Source of the DNA: Laccaria trichodermophora
Lineage: Eukaryota; Basidiomycota; Agaricomycetes; Agaricales; Hydnangiaceae
Direction: 5' to 3'
Length of the DNA: 64,000 nucleotides
NCBI GenBank assembly: GCA_018417955.1
Contig: JACTVC010000001.1
Location: 1,364,001-1,428,000 of the forward strand
The notes under the pieces were generated by a model that was not told the origin of the DNA, ran no database searches, and was given only the letters and a program-made list of their open reading frames with translations. The translations under genes were made by a program, and so were the position numbers. Shown one piece after another: positions 11,185-21,561 of the stretch (within the stretch, counting starts at the first letter, position 1; each line of letters starts with the position of its first letter).

Positions 11185-14100
11185 ATGAGCAGATCGGGCC
11201 TTTTCGCAGGCGCTCATCACTTCGTTGCTAGCCACAACACATTCAATGAAGTTAGTGAAATTTCTGCTAAATATATCCATCAAGGAAGCTGATGGCATTT
11301 GGTCTGTCACAGATCATTATCCACAACACTTATGGCAATAGGATGACGTCCGATGGGTTTATTCCTATTATGCCAAATCCGAGCAATCGGTTCACAGGCC
11401 GCAGAGAACTCATCACAGAACTCAAAAGGCTTTTTTCCAACACAAATGACTCAGTGCAGAAGAGAAAGTTCTTTCTGTTGTATGGAATGGGGGGAATTGG
11501 AAAGACTCAAATTTGCTTGAAGTTTGTTGAGGAAATGTCTGACTTGTCAGTATCACCAAACAGGCAGATCCAACCCTCATTTCTGAAATTTCAATTGCCT
11601 TTAGTTTCTCTTTAGTTTTTTGGATTGATGCTTCCTCAATTGGCACCATCACACAAGGACTAAAGGGTATCTGTAATCTTTTTGGAGCTCAGTCTAGTGG
11701 ACTAGATGGCTCACTTGAATCTGCTCTTCACTGGATTGGCTCCTTGAAGGAGAACTACATAATGGTCTTTGATAATGCTGATGTTCTATCACCTGCTGAG
11801 CTGGAGGTTTATTTTCCCACACCTGGAAAATGGGGGAACATTCTGATAACTAGCTGCAACTCTGCCATGCAATGTTTAACTTTGCCAGAGAATTCTCTTG
11901 AAGTGACAGAAATGAAAGAAAAGGATGCTATTGAACTACTTTTAAAATCTAGTTGCTTGGATTCAGATAGGATAGACCTTCAACCTGATGCTTTAAAAAT
12001 TGTGAAAGAGCTCTTCTGTGTTCCTCTTGCTGTTGATCAGGCTGGTACTTACATTGCTTCTGGGGCCACCACTATTGGAGGCTACCTTGCAAAATATTTT
12101 GAGCATCGAAAAACTTTGTTATCCCATTCTGAATTCACTGGAGCTTCTAAGTATAACAGAACTGTCTATGAAACTTGGGAGCTATCATACAAAGAAATTC
12201 AGCAAAGAGCTGAATCTGATGATTCTCATAAGGCCAATGCAGCCAATAGTGCAATGCTCCTTCTGGAATTATCTCCTTTCTTCCATCATGAGGGCATCAC
12301 TGAGGAAATATTTTCTTATGCTGCTCTGCAAAAAGATCAAAAAGTCTCTAACCCTGAATTCCCACTTGCCAGTTCTATGCTGGATCAGAGACTACTTCCT
12401 CTGAACAAGGCAGGTACTTGGGATAATTTACTTTTTGGAGAGGGGATTCGGGTATTGCTGTTCTTCTCCTTGATTAAGAAAGCACCATCAGATGGTGTGT
12501 ATGCAATGCATCCACTGGTCCATGGCTGGGGCAGAGACAGAATGAGTTCAGATGAAAGGAAAAAATGCTGCTTAATGGCATATGTTATTTTGTCTGCTTC
12601 ACTAAGGAAGAATGAAAACCAACCATATGGATTCCAGAGGATCTTGGTAACACATGTGAGAGCAAATATGGAGTATTCCAGATCAGGAAGTGGTCAGAAC
12701 ATTATCAGTTATATGGATGATGCTTATGCCAAATTTGGAGATCTGTTGCAAAAACAAGGATACCCAAAGGAAGCAGAAATATTGCAGATTGAAGTTCTAG
12801 ACACAAGGAAGAGAATTCTTGGAGTAGAACACCCAGATACAATCAGTGCCATGGCAAGTCTTGCATCAACAGATCGAGACATGGGAAAATATACAGAGGC
12901 AGAGAAGCTGGAGATTCAAGTTCTGGAAGCAAGAAACAGAATTCTTGGAGTGGAACACCCAGACACAATTCATGCTATGAGAAATCTAGGAGAAACATAC
13001 CATAGCCTGGGAAAGTACACAGAGTCAGAGAAGTTAGAGATCCAAGTCCTGGATGCAAGAAACAGAATTCTTGGGGTGGAACACCCAGACACAATCAGAG
13101 CTATAGCAAATCTAGCAGCAACATATCGACACCTGGGAAAGTACACAGAGGCAGAGAAGTTGGAGATCCAAGTCCTGGATGCAAGAAACAGAATTCTTGG
13201 AGTAGAACACCCAGATACAATCAAAACCATGGCAAATCTAGCAGTAACATACCGACGACTGGGAAAGTACACAGAGGCAGAGGAACTGGGGACCCAAGTT
13301 CTGGATGCACGAAACACAATGCTTGGAGTGGAGCACCCAGATACAATCAAGGCCATGGCAAATCTAGGAGCAACATATAAGTGTCTGGGAAAGTACAGAG
13401 AAGCAGAGAAACTGGACATCCAAGTTCTGGATGTCAGAAATAGAATTCTTGGGGTGGAACACCCAGATACAATCTTTGCCATGGAAAATCTAGGAGAAAC
13501 ATACCAATACCTAGAAAAGTACACTGAAGCCGAGAAGCTGGAGATTCATGTTCTGGATGCAAGGAACAAAATTCTTGGAGTAGAACACCCAGATACAATC
13601 AAAGCAATTGCAAATCTGGGAACAACATATAAATGTCTGGAAAGATACACAGAGGCAGAGAAGCTGGAGATACAAGTTCTAGATGCAAGAAACAGAATTT
13701 TTGGAGCTGAACATCCAGACACAATATTTGCCATGGCAAATCTAGGTGTAACATACCATAGCCAAGGAAAGTACACAGAGGCAGAGGAGCTGACTATACA
13801 AGTTCTGAAGGCAAGGAACAGCATTCTTGGTGTGGAGCACCCAGATACAATTAAAGCAATGGAAAATCTAGGAGCAACATATAAATGTCTGGAAAAATAC
13901 ACAGAGGCAGAGAAGCTGGAGATTCAAGTTCTGGATGCAAGAAACAGAATTCTTGGAGTGGAACACCCAGATACAATCTTTGCCATGGCAAATCTAGCAG
14001 CAACATACCAATACCTGGGAAAGTACACAGAAACAGAGAAACTGGAGATCCAAATTCTGGGTGCAAGGAACAGAATTTTTGGTGTGGAACACCCAGATAC

Positions 14101-14656
14101 AATCAGAGCTTTGGCAAATCTAGGAGCAACATATAAACTCCTGGGAAAATATACAGAGGCAGAGAAACTGGAGATCCAAGTTCTTGATGCAAGAAGCAGA
14201 ATTCTTGGAGTTGAACACCCAGAGACAATCTTTGCCATGGGCAGTCTAGGAGAAACATACAAATATCTGGGAAACTACACTGAGGCAAAGAAGCTGGAGG
14301 TACAAGTTCTGAATGCAAGGAATAGAATTCTTGGATTGGAACACCCCCACACCATCACAGCTACAGAAAATATTACAGGGACCCATAAACCTTTGGAAAA
14401 CCATACACAAAAAATGAGACTGCAAATCCAAGCCCAGGGAGCACAAAGTAGAGTTTTTGGAGATGAGCATTCCCCAAAAATTAAGACCATGTCCAATGCT
14501 AAAGATGCCCTGGATATTCAAGTTCTTGAAACAAGGAACACAGTCCCTGCAGAAGAAACCTCTGATTCAATACAGGTTGTTTTGAGTACTCCAGCTTCAG
14601 CAGTTCTGCCTGATGAAATAATGGGTCCTGGGGGAAAAGGTACATGGTTAGCTTGA
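11185..14656 (+). CDS. NB-TPR STAND receptor (fungal NLR-like)
   Basis: Predicted signal-transducing ATPase of about 1116 residues. CDS = 11185-11250, 11313-11545, 11605-14656 (introns of 62 and 59 bp; total divisible by three). The short N-terminus, MSRSGLFAGAHHFVASHN, matches the glycine/aromatic leader often seen on mushroom NLR-like proteins and contains no recognisable effector domain. The NB-ARC part shows a P-loop GMGGIGKT (about residues 80-87), Walker B IMVFDNAD (about 152-159), ILITSC and a GLPL-like CVPLAVDQAG. From residue about 492 the protein is a TPR array with a 42-residue period. The terminal repeats decay before a Ser/Thr-rich tail. Family knowledge: the NB module oligomerises on ligand sensing and the repeats recognise ligands. 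The actual ligand and output are unknown. Codon use is AT-rich compared with neighbouring genes. Confidence 0.85.
12779..14410 (+). repeat. Tandem 126-bp repeats encoding TPR units
   Basis: Roughly 12 well-kept units plus a degenerate thirteenth, each 42 codons, with the core RILGVEHPDTI...NLG.TY..LGKYTEAEKLEIQVLDARN. Several units are nearly identical at the DNA level. Variation is concentrated at a few codons: the residues after DTI, the NLG/NLA..TY positions and the two residues before LGKY. The long antisense open frames across this block are mirror artefacts of the repeat. Confidence 0.85.
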
Positions 14657-17192
14657 ATTCTCTTTTTTTCTTTTACTAACTCCCATCTTTATATGACTAG
14701 TGCATTGTCTGTCCAATCTTGTTAGGAGGGCTTCGAAATTGAAGTCTAGGATGACAAGTTTATTTCATACAAAGGAACATCTTAATCATAGAGACTTTGC
14801 TGGAACCAGTACTTAGTTTCCCTACCATAATGATTCCATGCTTTTCGATAACATTCCATTCCATTCATATTTTATCTTGTACTTATGTTTTGATATGCTG
14901 TTGTATGAAAATTATCTTGTCTGATTGGTTTCATTGATGACCAAATTCCAGGGCATTCAGTAGATACACAGTGGAACCTAAGATATCTGAGTGGTCAATT
15001 GTCCCAAAAAATCTCAGATCTGGAAATTTCAGCAATTCAGCAGTTTGTCATTTTGCACAATTCAGGATAGTTCATGACACAATGGAATTTCCCCTGTAAT
15101 GTTGGAAGCACACAGATATTATAACTATTTCTTCAAACACATCAGGAAATTGGTTGAGACCTATGTAGGTCTACACCACCAAATGTTCAAAATGCTGATG
15201 GCATCTGGACTGAATCTCCACTTGACAGGTTTCTGATGCAGCTGCATTCGGCATGCCTGGCAGGTTTGTCGGAGCTTTGGCTGTAAACATCAGCTCCAGC
15301 TGCCCAACACCTGGCTCACAGGTTCTCCACTCTCCTCTGTAAAACCTGAGGCACCAATTTTATTTGAGTGCTGAACTATAATGTTCAAAAGAAATTTTAT
15401 AACAAGAGAGTAAACAAAGTATTTAATGAGTACTTTTAAATGCTCACAACTGAAAAAAAGCAAGGATTTCAAGGATTTCAACCTTTGCAAGAAATTAACA
15501 GAAGAGATAAAAATCACTAAGTTGTTTAAACTCCACACCATATTTGGTCATTTTCGACTTCAACCACAACCAAACACAATGTTCTCTCCTTCACCACAAC
15601 CACCATCTCTGCCCAGAGTCCTTGCCCATCTACCTGCTCGCCCCTTTATTGTCATTCTGTTGCCTTGATCTCTGTACTGTCCCCCCTGTTGTTTCCTCCT
15701 TTGTGCCTGTCCACTTCCCATGTGCCTGTGCATGGTCATTGCTGTCTTGTCACTTTCCTGGGCTTTTGTCAGTGCCAAATACCCCACTTGTTTTTTCTCT
15801 CTCTGTAGACTTGACTTGACAACATTTCCTCACAAGGACCTGCTCACTCTGTTTTGATATATAGGTTTCACTTTCAGGTGGCAGCAAAAGACAACATGTA
15901 AGCCAGTCCATCTTCACATTGCCATCTTCTCACCCACTTCCATTTTCTGCAGGGAATGCCTCACCAAACCGCACCGCATCCCACCCCAGCCATTATGGTA
16001 CTGCTTCCCTCCAAGTTTACACTACCGCTTCCCCTCAAGGCTCCCCTTCAATGTTTCACTTTTGTTGTTGCATTCCAGAGGACATTGATAGGGATGGGCT
16101 TGAGGGTGTTGTTGGGAATGGAACAGCAGGAATGGTTCTTAAATGGCTGCTACAGGTCTGACATCCTTCTGTAGAATCTGTACTGTTTACATGATACCAT
16201 GCTCTTTGTTGTTGTGTTATGAATATATGTCATATTTTATCCTCCTTGCACTTCATAAGAACTGAACACATCAGCCTGAACAGTCATAGAATGAATGTTG
16301 AGAATTGTAGCTCATAGGGAATTAACATAGGCTGGGGCAGCTGGGCTCTCAGCTGATGCCCAGCTGTTGGTGACAGGTCACCCCAACATCAACCTGGAGA
16401 CACGCTGGTATTAGCTGGATGCGTATGTTGTGAGAATATCCTATCAACATTTGTCACAGGTGGGTGCAGGCCCTGGTCACATTTTAACTTCCAGGTCCCA
16501 ATCACATTTTCTCAATTTGGGAGTGTATGGAGCCTATGTAGGGACCATAGCTTCATAGGTTCCCCCCTGATATATAGATTACATAGGTCAGTGAGTACCC
16601 TATGTAGGCTGGTGGTAGGTTGCCATAGGTACTGTATCTCAACCCCCTTCTACTGAAAATGTAGTTTCACCTCTTGCTGAGGTGCTCATTCTACCATCAC
16701 TTTTCACAATGAAGTGGTTCAATTTCAGAGAAGATCAGTCTTGGAACTTTGACAACATGGGTGAGAGAAACTTAGTGAATAAATATTACATCTTAGGGGA
16801 ATTGAACTTGAAGTCTTATGGAGAGGCCTATACAAGAGATCAGTTATCACACATGCAATATGACAGTTACTCTATTCCAGCCTTTCCAATATGTAGCTGT
16901 TTGCACTATACATACTACTAGTGCTGGGAAAACTTCTTAAAAAACTGTTCACCTCCACTGCAAACAGTGAGAAGATTTGTCTAATAAATTGTGGCCCAGG
17001 GTAGCTTGTTGGAATTCTGGGAGCTTTTGCAAGCATGTGCAATGTGCCTGATATACAAATCAAGGTACATTTTTGTTTTTCCAGGTATTTCATCTTTATC
17101 TCCTTATATTTCGTAATCTACAGTATATATAGGAGAACTTGTATTGTAGTTAGCTATCTGTTTGCCTCTGGACCCCACAGAGACAACTGGAA
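14657..17192. other. AT-rich intergenic region, no gene
   Basis: About 2.5 kb with no recognisable protein. It contains scattered copies of CCTATGTAGG-like words (for example near 15166, 16534, 16599), suggesting old repeat debris. A short open frame at 15919-16161 does not resemble any family. Confidence 0.5.
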
Positions 17193-17197
17193 TATTA
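17193..17197. repeat. Target site duplication of the TRIM, left copy
   Basis: TATTA directly before the TG of the left LTR. The same five bases (17674-17678) follow the CA end of the right LTR. Confidence 0.8.
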
Positions 17198-17329
17198 TGT
17201 AATCATGGCATGATTACTACAGTTCCCATACTGTATCATATATAGGATGCACTGGCTGAGAATATAACTTCTCAGTTATTCTGCCTTTTGGCTTAGGTGG
17301 TCCTTTGTGCATTCTAGGGACTGCTTACA
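17198..17329 (+). repeat. Left LTR of the TRIM
   Basis: 132 bp, TGTAA...TTACA, with a TATA-like CATATATAGG and a near-palindrome TAATCATGGCATGATTA at its start. Identical base for base to the right copy. Confidence 0.8.
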
Positions 17330-17541
17330 TTAACTGAGAAGTTACAGCTGCAGGTTCAATCCTGGCCCATGGCAAAGCTGGCTGTGGGACCGTGGGAATG
17401 AATACTGTTAGTTGCAAGGGGGTAGACCCTTGGGGTGGCCTATATGAGCACTCCCACTTTGGAAACCCCATGAGGAACTCCAGGACTATGGGATTGGGAC
17501 CAGGTCTGTACGAGGGGGCAAAGTTCCAGAGATAGGGAGGG

Positions 17542-17673
17542 TGTAATCATGGCATGATTACTACAGTTCCCATACTGTATCATATATAGGATGCACTGGC
17601 TGAGAATATAACTTCTCAGTTATTCTGCCTTTTGGCTTAGGTGGTCCTTTGTGCATTCTAGGGACTGCTTACA
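17542..17673 (+). repeat. Right LTR of the TRIM
   Basis: 132 bp copy identical to 17198-17329, preceded by a purine tract and followed by the TATTA duplication. Confidence 0.8.
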
Positions 17674-17678
17674 TATTA

Positions 17679-18370
17679 TTCCCTTTCTTGTCTTGATCAC
17701 ACAAAGAGTGTACACTTGCTGATTTGATTTCAACATAGCTTGTATTATATATACTGGTATTATGATCATAATTTCCCTCATACCCCATAGACTGTGATAT
17801 CATGTCTTCATCATTCCAGATTTTTTATAAGGTGAGATTTATTTTGATAGTCTACTGTAGGCTCAGATTATCTTTTGTACCTACCATAGTCTACAGAGGT
17901 AATTATTAACCTATGTTGACCTACCGAGCCTATGGAGACTATGTAAATATGGCCAAACTACAGCCCAGAACCATTTTCCTGATGCATTATGTAGTTTACA
18001 TCTCATCAAAAGGAAGAAAAATTGTGTGTGTACGAAGGTGAGAGTGGGTGGTGGGGACAGCAGCATGATATGATAGGTAAGAAAAGAGGGCATGGAACAA
18101 AACAAACAGTGAGCAGGCAACAAAATGGTTGCAGTTGACCATAACAATGGTGGATATAATACAATGTAGGCAGGTAAGGCACTGTGAGAGGGGATGGGGC
18201 AAATATGCTGGACCTTTGACATCAATATGATGGCGAGCCTTTGCATACACATCTGTCTATTCTCCTCCTTTTACCACTTTCAGTGTCCCCCAGATCTAAG
18301 GTTCTCTATTGATCTTTGGGCAGTGGTTGGGGGCAGTCCTACAGGATGAAGGCAGTGGCAGGAAGAGGGG
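17679..18370. other. No gene recognised
   Basis: About 690 bp between the TRIM and the hAT element. The antisense frame 17911-18252 is low-complexity and shows no family resemblance. Nothing else is supported. Confidence 0.45.
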
Positions 18371-18378
18371 GAGGCAGT

Positions 18379-18962
18379 TAGTGTTTGGAAGTCTGGTCTC
18401 ATGACTGGAAAAAGACCATAACCAGACTGGACCAAGACCGCAAAAAACCGGACCTGCGGTTCGGTTTTTTTATTTTTGAGAACTAAAGACCGCAAAAAGA
18501 CCAGTCTAAATGAACCGGTTTTAACCGGTTAGGACTGGTTTTTTGTAGCCCATTAAATACCCTTTAAAACGCACCCAAGTACGTATTAATTGGTTGAAAA
18601 TTGACAAAGATATAAATAAAAATGTAAAATTTCGTTAAAAATGGTAGATGTACAAGACTTTTTTTATAGAAACACCAATTCTCAATGGAATTTAACGTTC
18701 TTGGGCTCTTTTTAAAGCTACGAAAAACGTTAACAAATTTACAGATTCATATTTCTAAAATATTGGCCAGAAAACCGGTCTTAAACCGGTTAAAACCGAA
18801 GAAGACCAAGACCGGTCTATAGACTGCAAAAAGACCACAGACCACGGTTTTTTGTGGTCTGGTTCGGTCTTTTGACATCTGGGGAAAATGCAGACCGGTT
18901 ACGGTTACGGTTAAAGCCCAGGGGCATCAAAAAACCGGACCAGACCAGACTTTTAAACACTA
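18379..18962. mobile_element. Non-autonomous hAT-type MITE
   Basis: A 584 bp element with terminal inverted repeats TAGTGTTT..AAGTCTGGTCT (left 18379-18399; right end reads AGACCAGACTTTTAAACACTA into 18962). It is flanked by a perfect 8-bp duplication GAGGCAGT (18371-18378 and 18963-18970). The 8-bp duplication and the TAGTGTTT terminus are the hAT signature. The interior holds many AACCGGTT/GACCGG motifs near both ends, as expected of subterminal transposase-binding sites, and no open frame that could be a transposase. Confidence 0.8.
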
Positions 18963-18970
18963 GAGGCAGT

Positions 18971-19939
18971 GAACATATCCTCTCGCTGCTTGATCCTTTC
19001 TGTTCTCCATTTTCATCATCCACACCCTCCATCAGAGATCGTGTCCAGTGCTGCCGATGAATTCCCTTCTCTCAGGTTGAACAAGGAAAAGGCGGTGAGC
19101 AAGAGTTCCTTGTTCCCTGTCCTTGATGTGGGGGTTAGTACTTTGCCCCTCCTGTCACGTGTCGCGTGGAAGCCCTGCCCATTTCTTGGTCACTTATTTA
19201 TACTATTTTTTGGAACAGATTATTATAAGCAAACCATACTGTACCATATATGATCTTGTAGATTAGAGACATATTATACGGTGGGGAGCACAGAGAGAAA
19301 ACAAGTGCACGTGAATAGTCGCGCAACTTGACAAATGTTGCACACCTACCAAAAACAATGGTGTTGGCGAACCTACACACCAACATTATTGTGAAGAGCA
19401 CTCGACTCCTCTGGGACGCCACCTCGTAAATCATCAGAGAGCTTGCACTGCCTTGAAACTCACAACTCTACATAGAAGGTCCAGTAGACACGAGGTAGAA
19501 CGACGAGAGTAGCAAGAGAGCAATGGGACCGGAGATTTGTAGACGACACACGGTGAGGAGGGGGAGGAGGAGGGAGAAAAGGGGATAGAGGAGTATTAGA
19601 GGACATTGTAAATAAAATTAATCTATTCAGCATAAACTTGAATTTGACACTCAAATCATTCCGTGGCCTTGTGAGAACTTTGCACAGTACTTTCTATACC
19701 CCAATCGCTCATGTTGGTCCAACAAACCAACAAATAGTACCATGATAATCCCAACAAGCAGACTTCCTCCTGTGCTGATTAATCTCCGTGCCATGCTGGT
19801 TAATCTCCGTGTCAGGCTGAGATGTCCATCCAGCCGACTCGGTGACGGGGAGCAAGAGGGCCACTCTTGAATTTCTTGTCTGCCATGTCGCAACGTCTGT
19901 GCAGGTTGAAGTTGATGTCTGGTCTGCATTGTATGCTGC
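18971..19939. other. No gene recognised
   Basis: About 970 bp. Antisense frames at 19460-19654 (proline run) and 19651-19929 look non-coding. The last part may be the decayed 3' end of the neighbouring F-box pseudogene. Confidence 0.4.
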
Positions 19940-20960
19940 TCATGTTGAGCAAGGCAAGTGTTTGCTCGAACCGGACATAAGATGTCTTGGATAATGAAAT
20001 GCCCAAAGCTGGGGAGGGGTTCGGTGAATCAACTCATTAAAAACTGCGTGACCAAGGAGAGTGTCACCCTCGTAATCATGAAGTTCTAGCTGAGTCAAGA
20101 CGGAGAGATCGAGATGACGCAAGAGAACCGTGGGATCACAGAAGGTAATGAGGGCCATGGAGCGAAGTCAGGGGAGGACAATCGAGGATGGCGTATCGTG
20201 CTGTCCAAGTTCGATAGCCTGAAAGCGACAACAGGCCAGAAGGAGGCAATTGCAGACTAGTGCCCTACATCCATTTATCTTAATATGCGCCATTTGCTGC
20301 TAGGGAATATTCGCGATAGGTCGCGGCGGGTCATCGATGCTCTCGAGTGAGACTTGCTTTAGCGCACAAAACATGGAAATTTTTGAAATAAGAGTCTACA
20401 GGTCCAGGTGAGCACTCATTGGAAGTATCAGCCCCAAGTCATTTAGCATGGGAGCCGCATTGTTAGGAATAGTCAAAAGATAGGGCCATGAGCTGAATGC
20501 TCACGAATCGCCAGCAATGACTCTCGGACATCAACAGATAGCATACCAAATCCACGGTGTGAAAATCGGAACAGTATCGTGGTATTTCCCAGATATCCAG
20601 CCAAACAGGAGTTAGACAGGGGCGGTCTAGCTACATCTTGTAGAATGACAGTTGGGACAGTCTCAAGTCGCGCTATATTGCTAAAACGGAAGACCAGATT
20701 GTAGGCCCTATGGACAGCAAAAGAGACCTCTAACACTGGCAGACTTGGCAAAGGAGCATCAATGGGTGTTGTGACAAAAGCAAAGTATATCAGAAAGCTG
20801 GCCGTAGATGGTGGTAGTGCAGAACATAAATATATTTCACCAAAAATATCGGTTGGGAGGACGTGGATAGACACACGCGAGTCGGAAGGATGAGTTGGTT
20901 GATACAAAGACATCGGGTGTGGCTGGGGTGATGTTGGGAAGCATAGTGACGATGAGTAAC
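19940..20960 (-). pseudogene. Decayed F-box gene, copy 2
   Basis: Minus-strand relic of an Agaricomycete F-box protein. It contains an F-box-like start, HVLPTDIFGEIYLCSALPPS (about 20.86 kb), then in a shifted frame LLCQVCQC, a TAG stop where Trp is expected, and RSLLLSIGPTIWSSVL. A leucine-rich segment, LLRHLDLSVLTQLELHDYE, follows at about 20.1 kb. The frame changes and stops exclude a full product. Positions 20290-20960 match the relic at 10160-10870 along their whole length. An 84-codon open frame at 21216-20965, just upstream, looks protein-like but was not recognised. Confidence 0.5.
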
Positions 20961-21561
20961 TTTGTTAAAGAGCACCAACGGTGACAGGTGCTTGGAAGCC
21001 TGCTATAACTGGGTCCCCCATAGGAGCGTAGATTGAAGGTGTAGGGGAGTCCACCGGTTGAAGCAGAAGTTTCCAAGTCAACCCACTTCCAAGCTCAATA
21101 GAAAACGTACGGTTGATACGGAGGCCAAAAGATTGGCATCCATCAAGTTCTGTGGGAGATTTAAGAGTGATTGAGACCATAATTCCAAGACTGACCATAG
21201 GGCCCCGAGTGGACACTGGATTTGCACTACCATACTAGTATTGTCCTTGTCACAAAGCCTTTGCGGCCTCCCCGACAATTCATCTCTCCATAACTAATAA
21301 CAAAAATCAACGGGGTCCACAAGCTAGTCTTGAGCTAGTCCATCGCAACCTTGTCCTTTTGTAGACAGCACGGTTGAGAACAGAAGTGGTGTTGGAGGTT
21401 GAAGGGCTGAAGTAGGAAGGCCTTGAAACATAACATATGCAAGCAGGTCCTTGCTTCAACCCCTCACGAGACTACACCAAAAAAGGATGATGATTGGCAC
21501 AAGGTCTTAGGGCGGCCATTTCCCCTACTACACATGTTCGACACTCTCAACTGTTACTGTT

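Larger units (their letters stand above)
17198..17673 (+). mobile_element. TRIM-like terminal-repeat retrotransposon in miniature
   Basis: A 476 bp element bounded by two identical 132 bp direct repeats (17198-17329, 17542-17673) that begin TGTAA and end TTACA. It is flanked by a perfect 5-bp duplication TATTA. The 212 bp interior has no coding capacity. A purine tract, AGATAGGGAGGG (17530-17541), abuts the right LTR, as a polypurine primer should. No tRNA-complementary primer binding site starting with TGG was found after the left LTR. Instead a Pol III-like A box (TGGCTTAGGTGG, 17289-17300) and B box (GGTTCAATCC, 17353-17362) straddle the junction. LTR identity implies recent insertion. Mobilisation would need an autonomous LTR partner elsewhere. 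Confidence 0.8.

Noticed and set aside
12779..14410. CRISPR-like regular repeat spacing
   Set aside because: The repeats are coding 126-bp TPR units without unique spacers, in a eukaryotic genome.
12970..14521. Several long antisense open frames (Cys/Ser/Phe-rich) over the NLR gene
   Set aside because: They are the mirror of the TPR-encoding tandem repeat; the sense strand carries a clear conserved protein.
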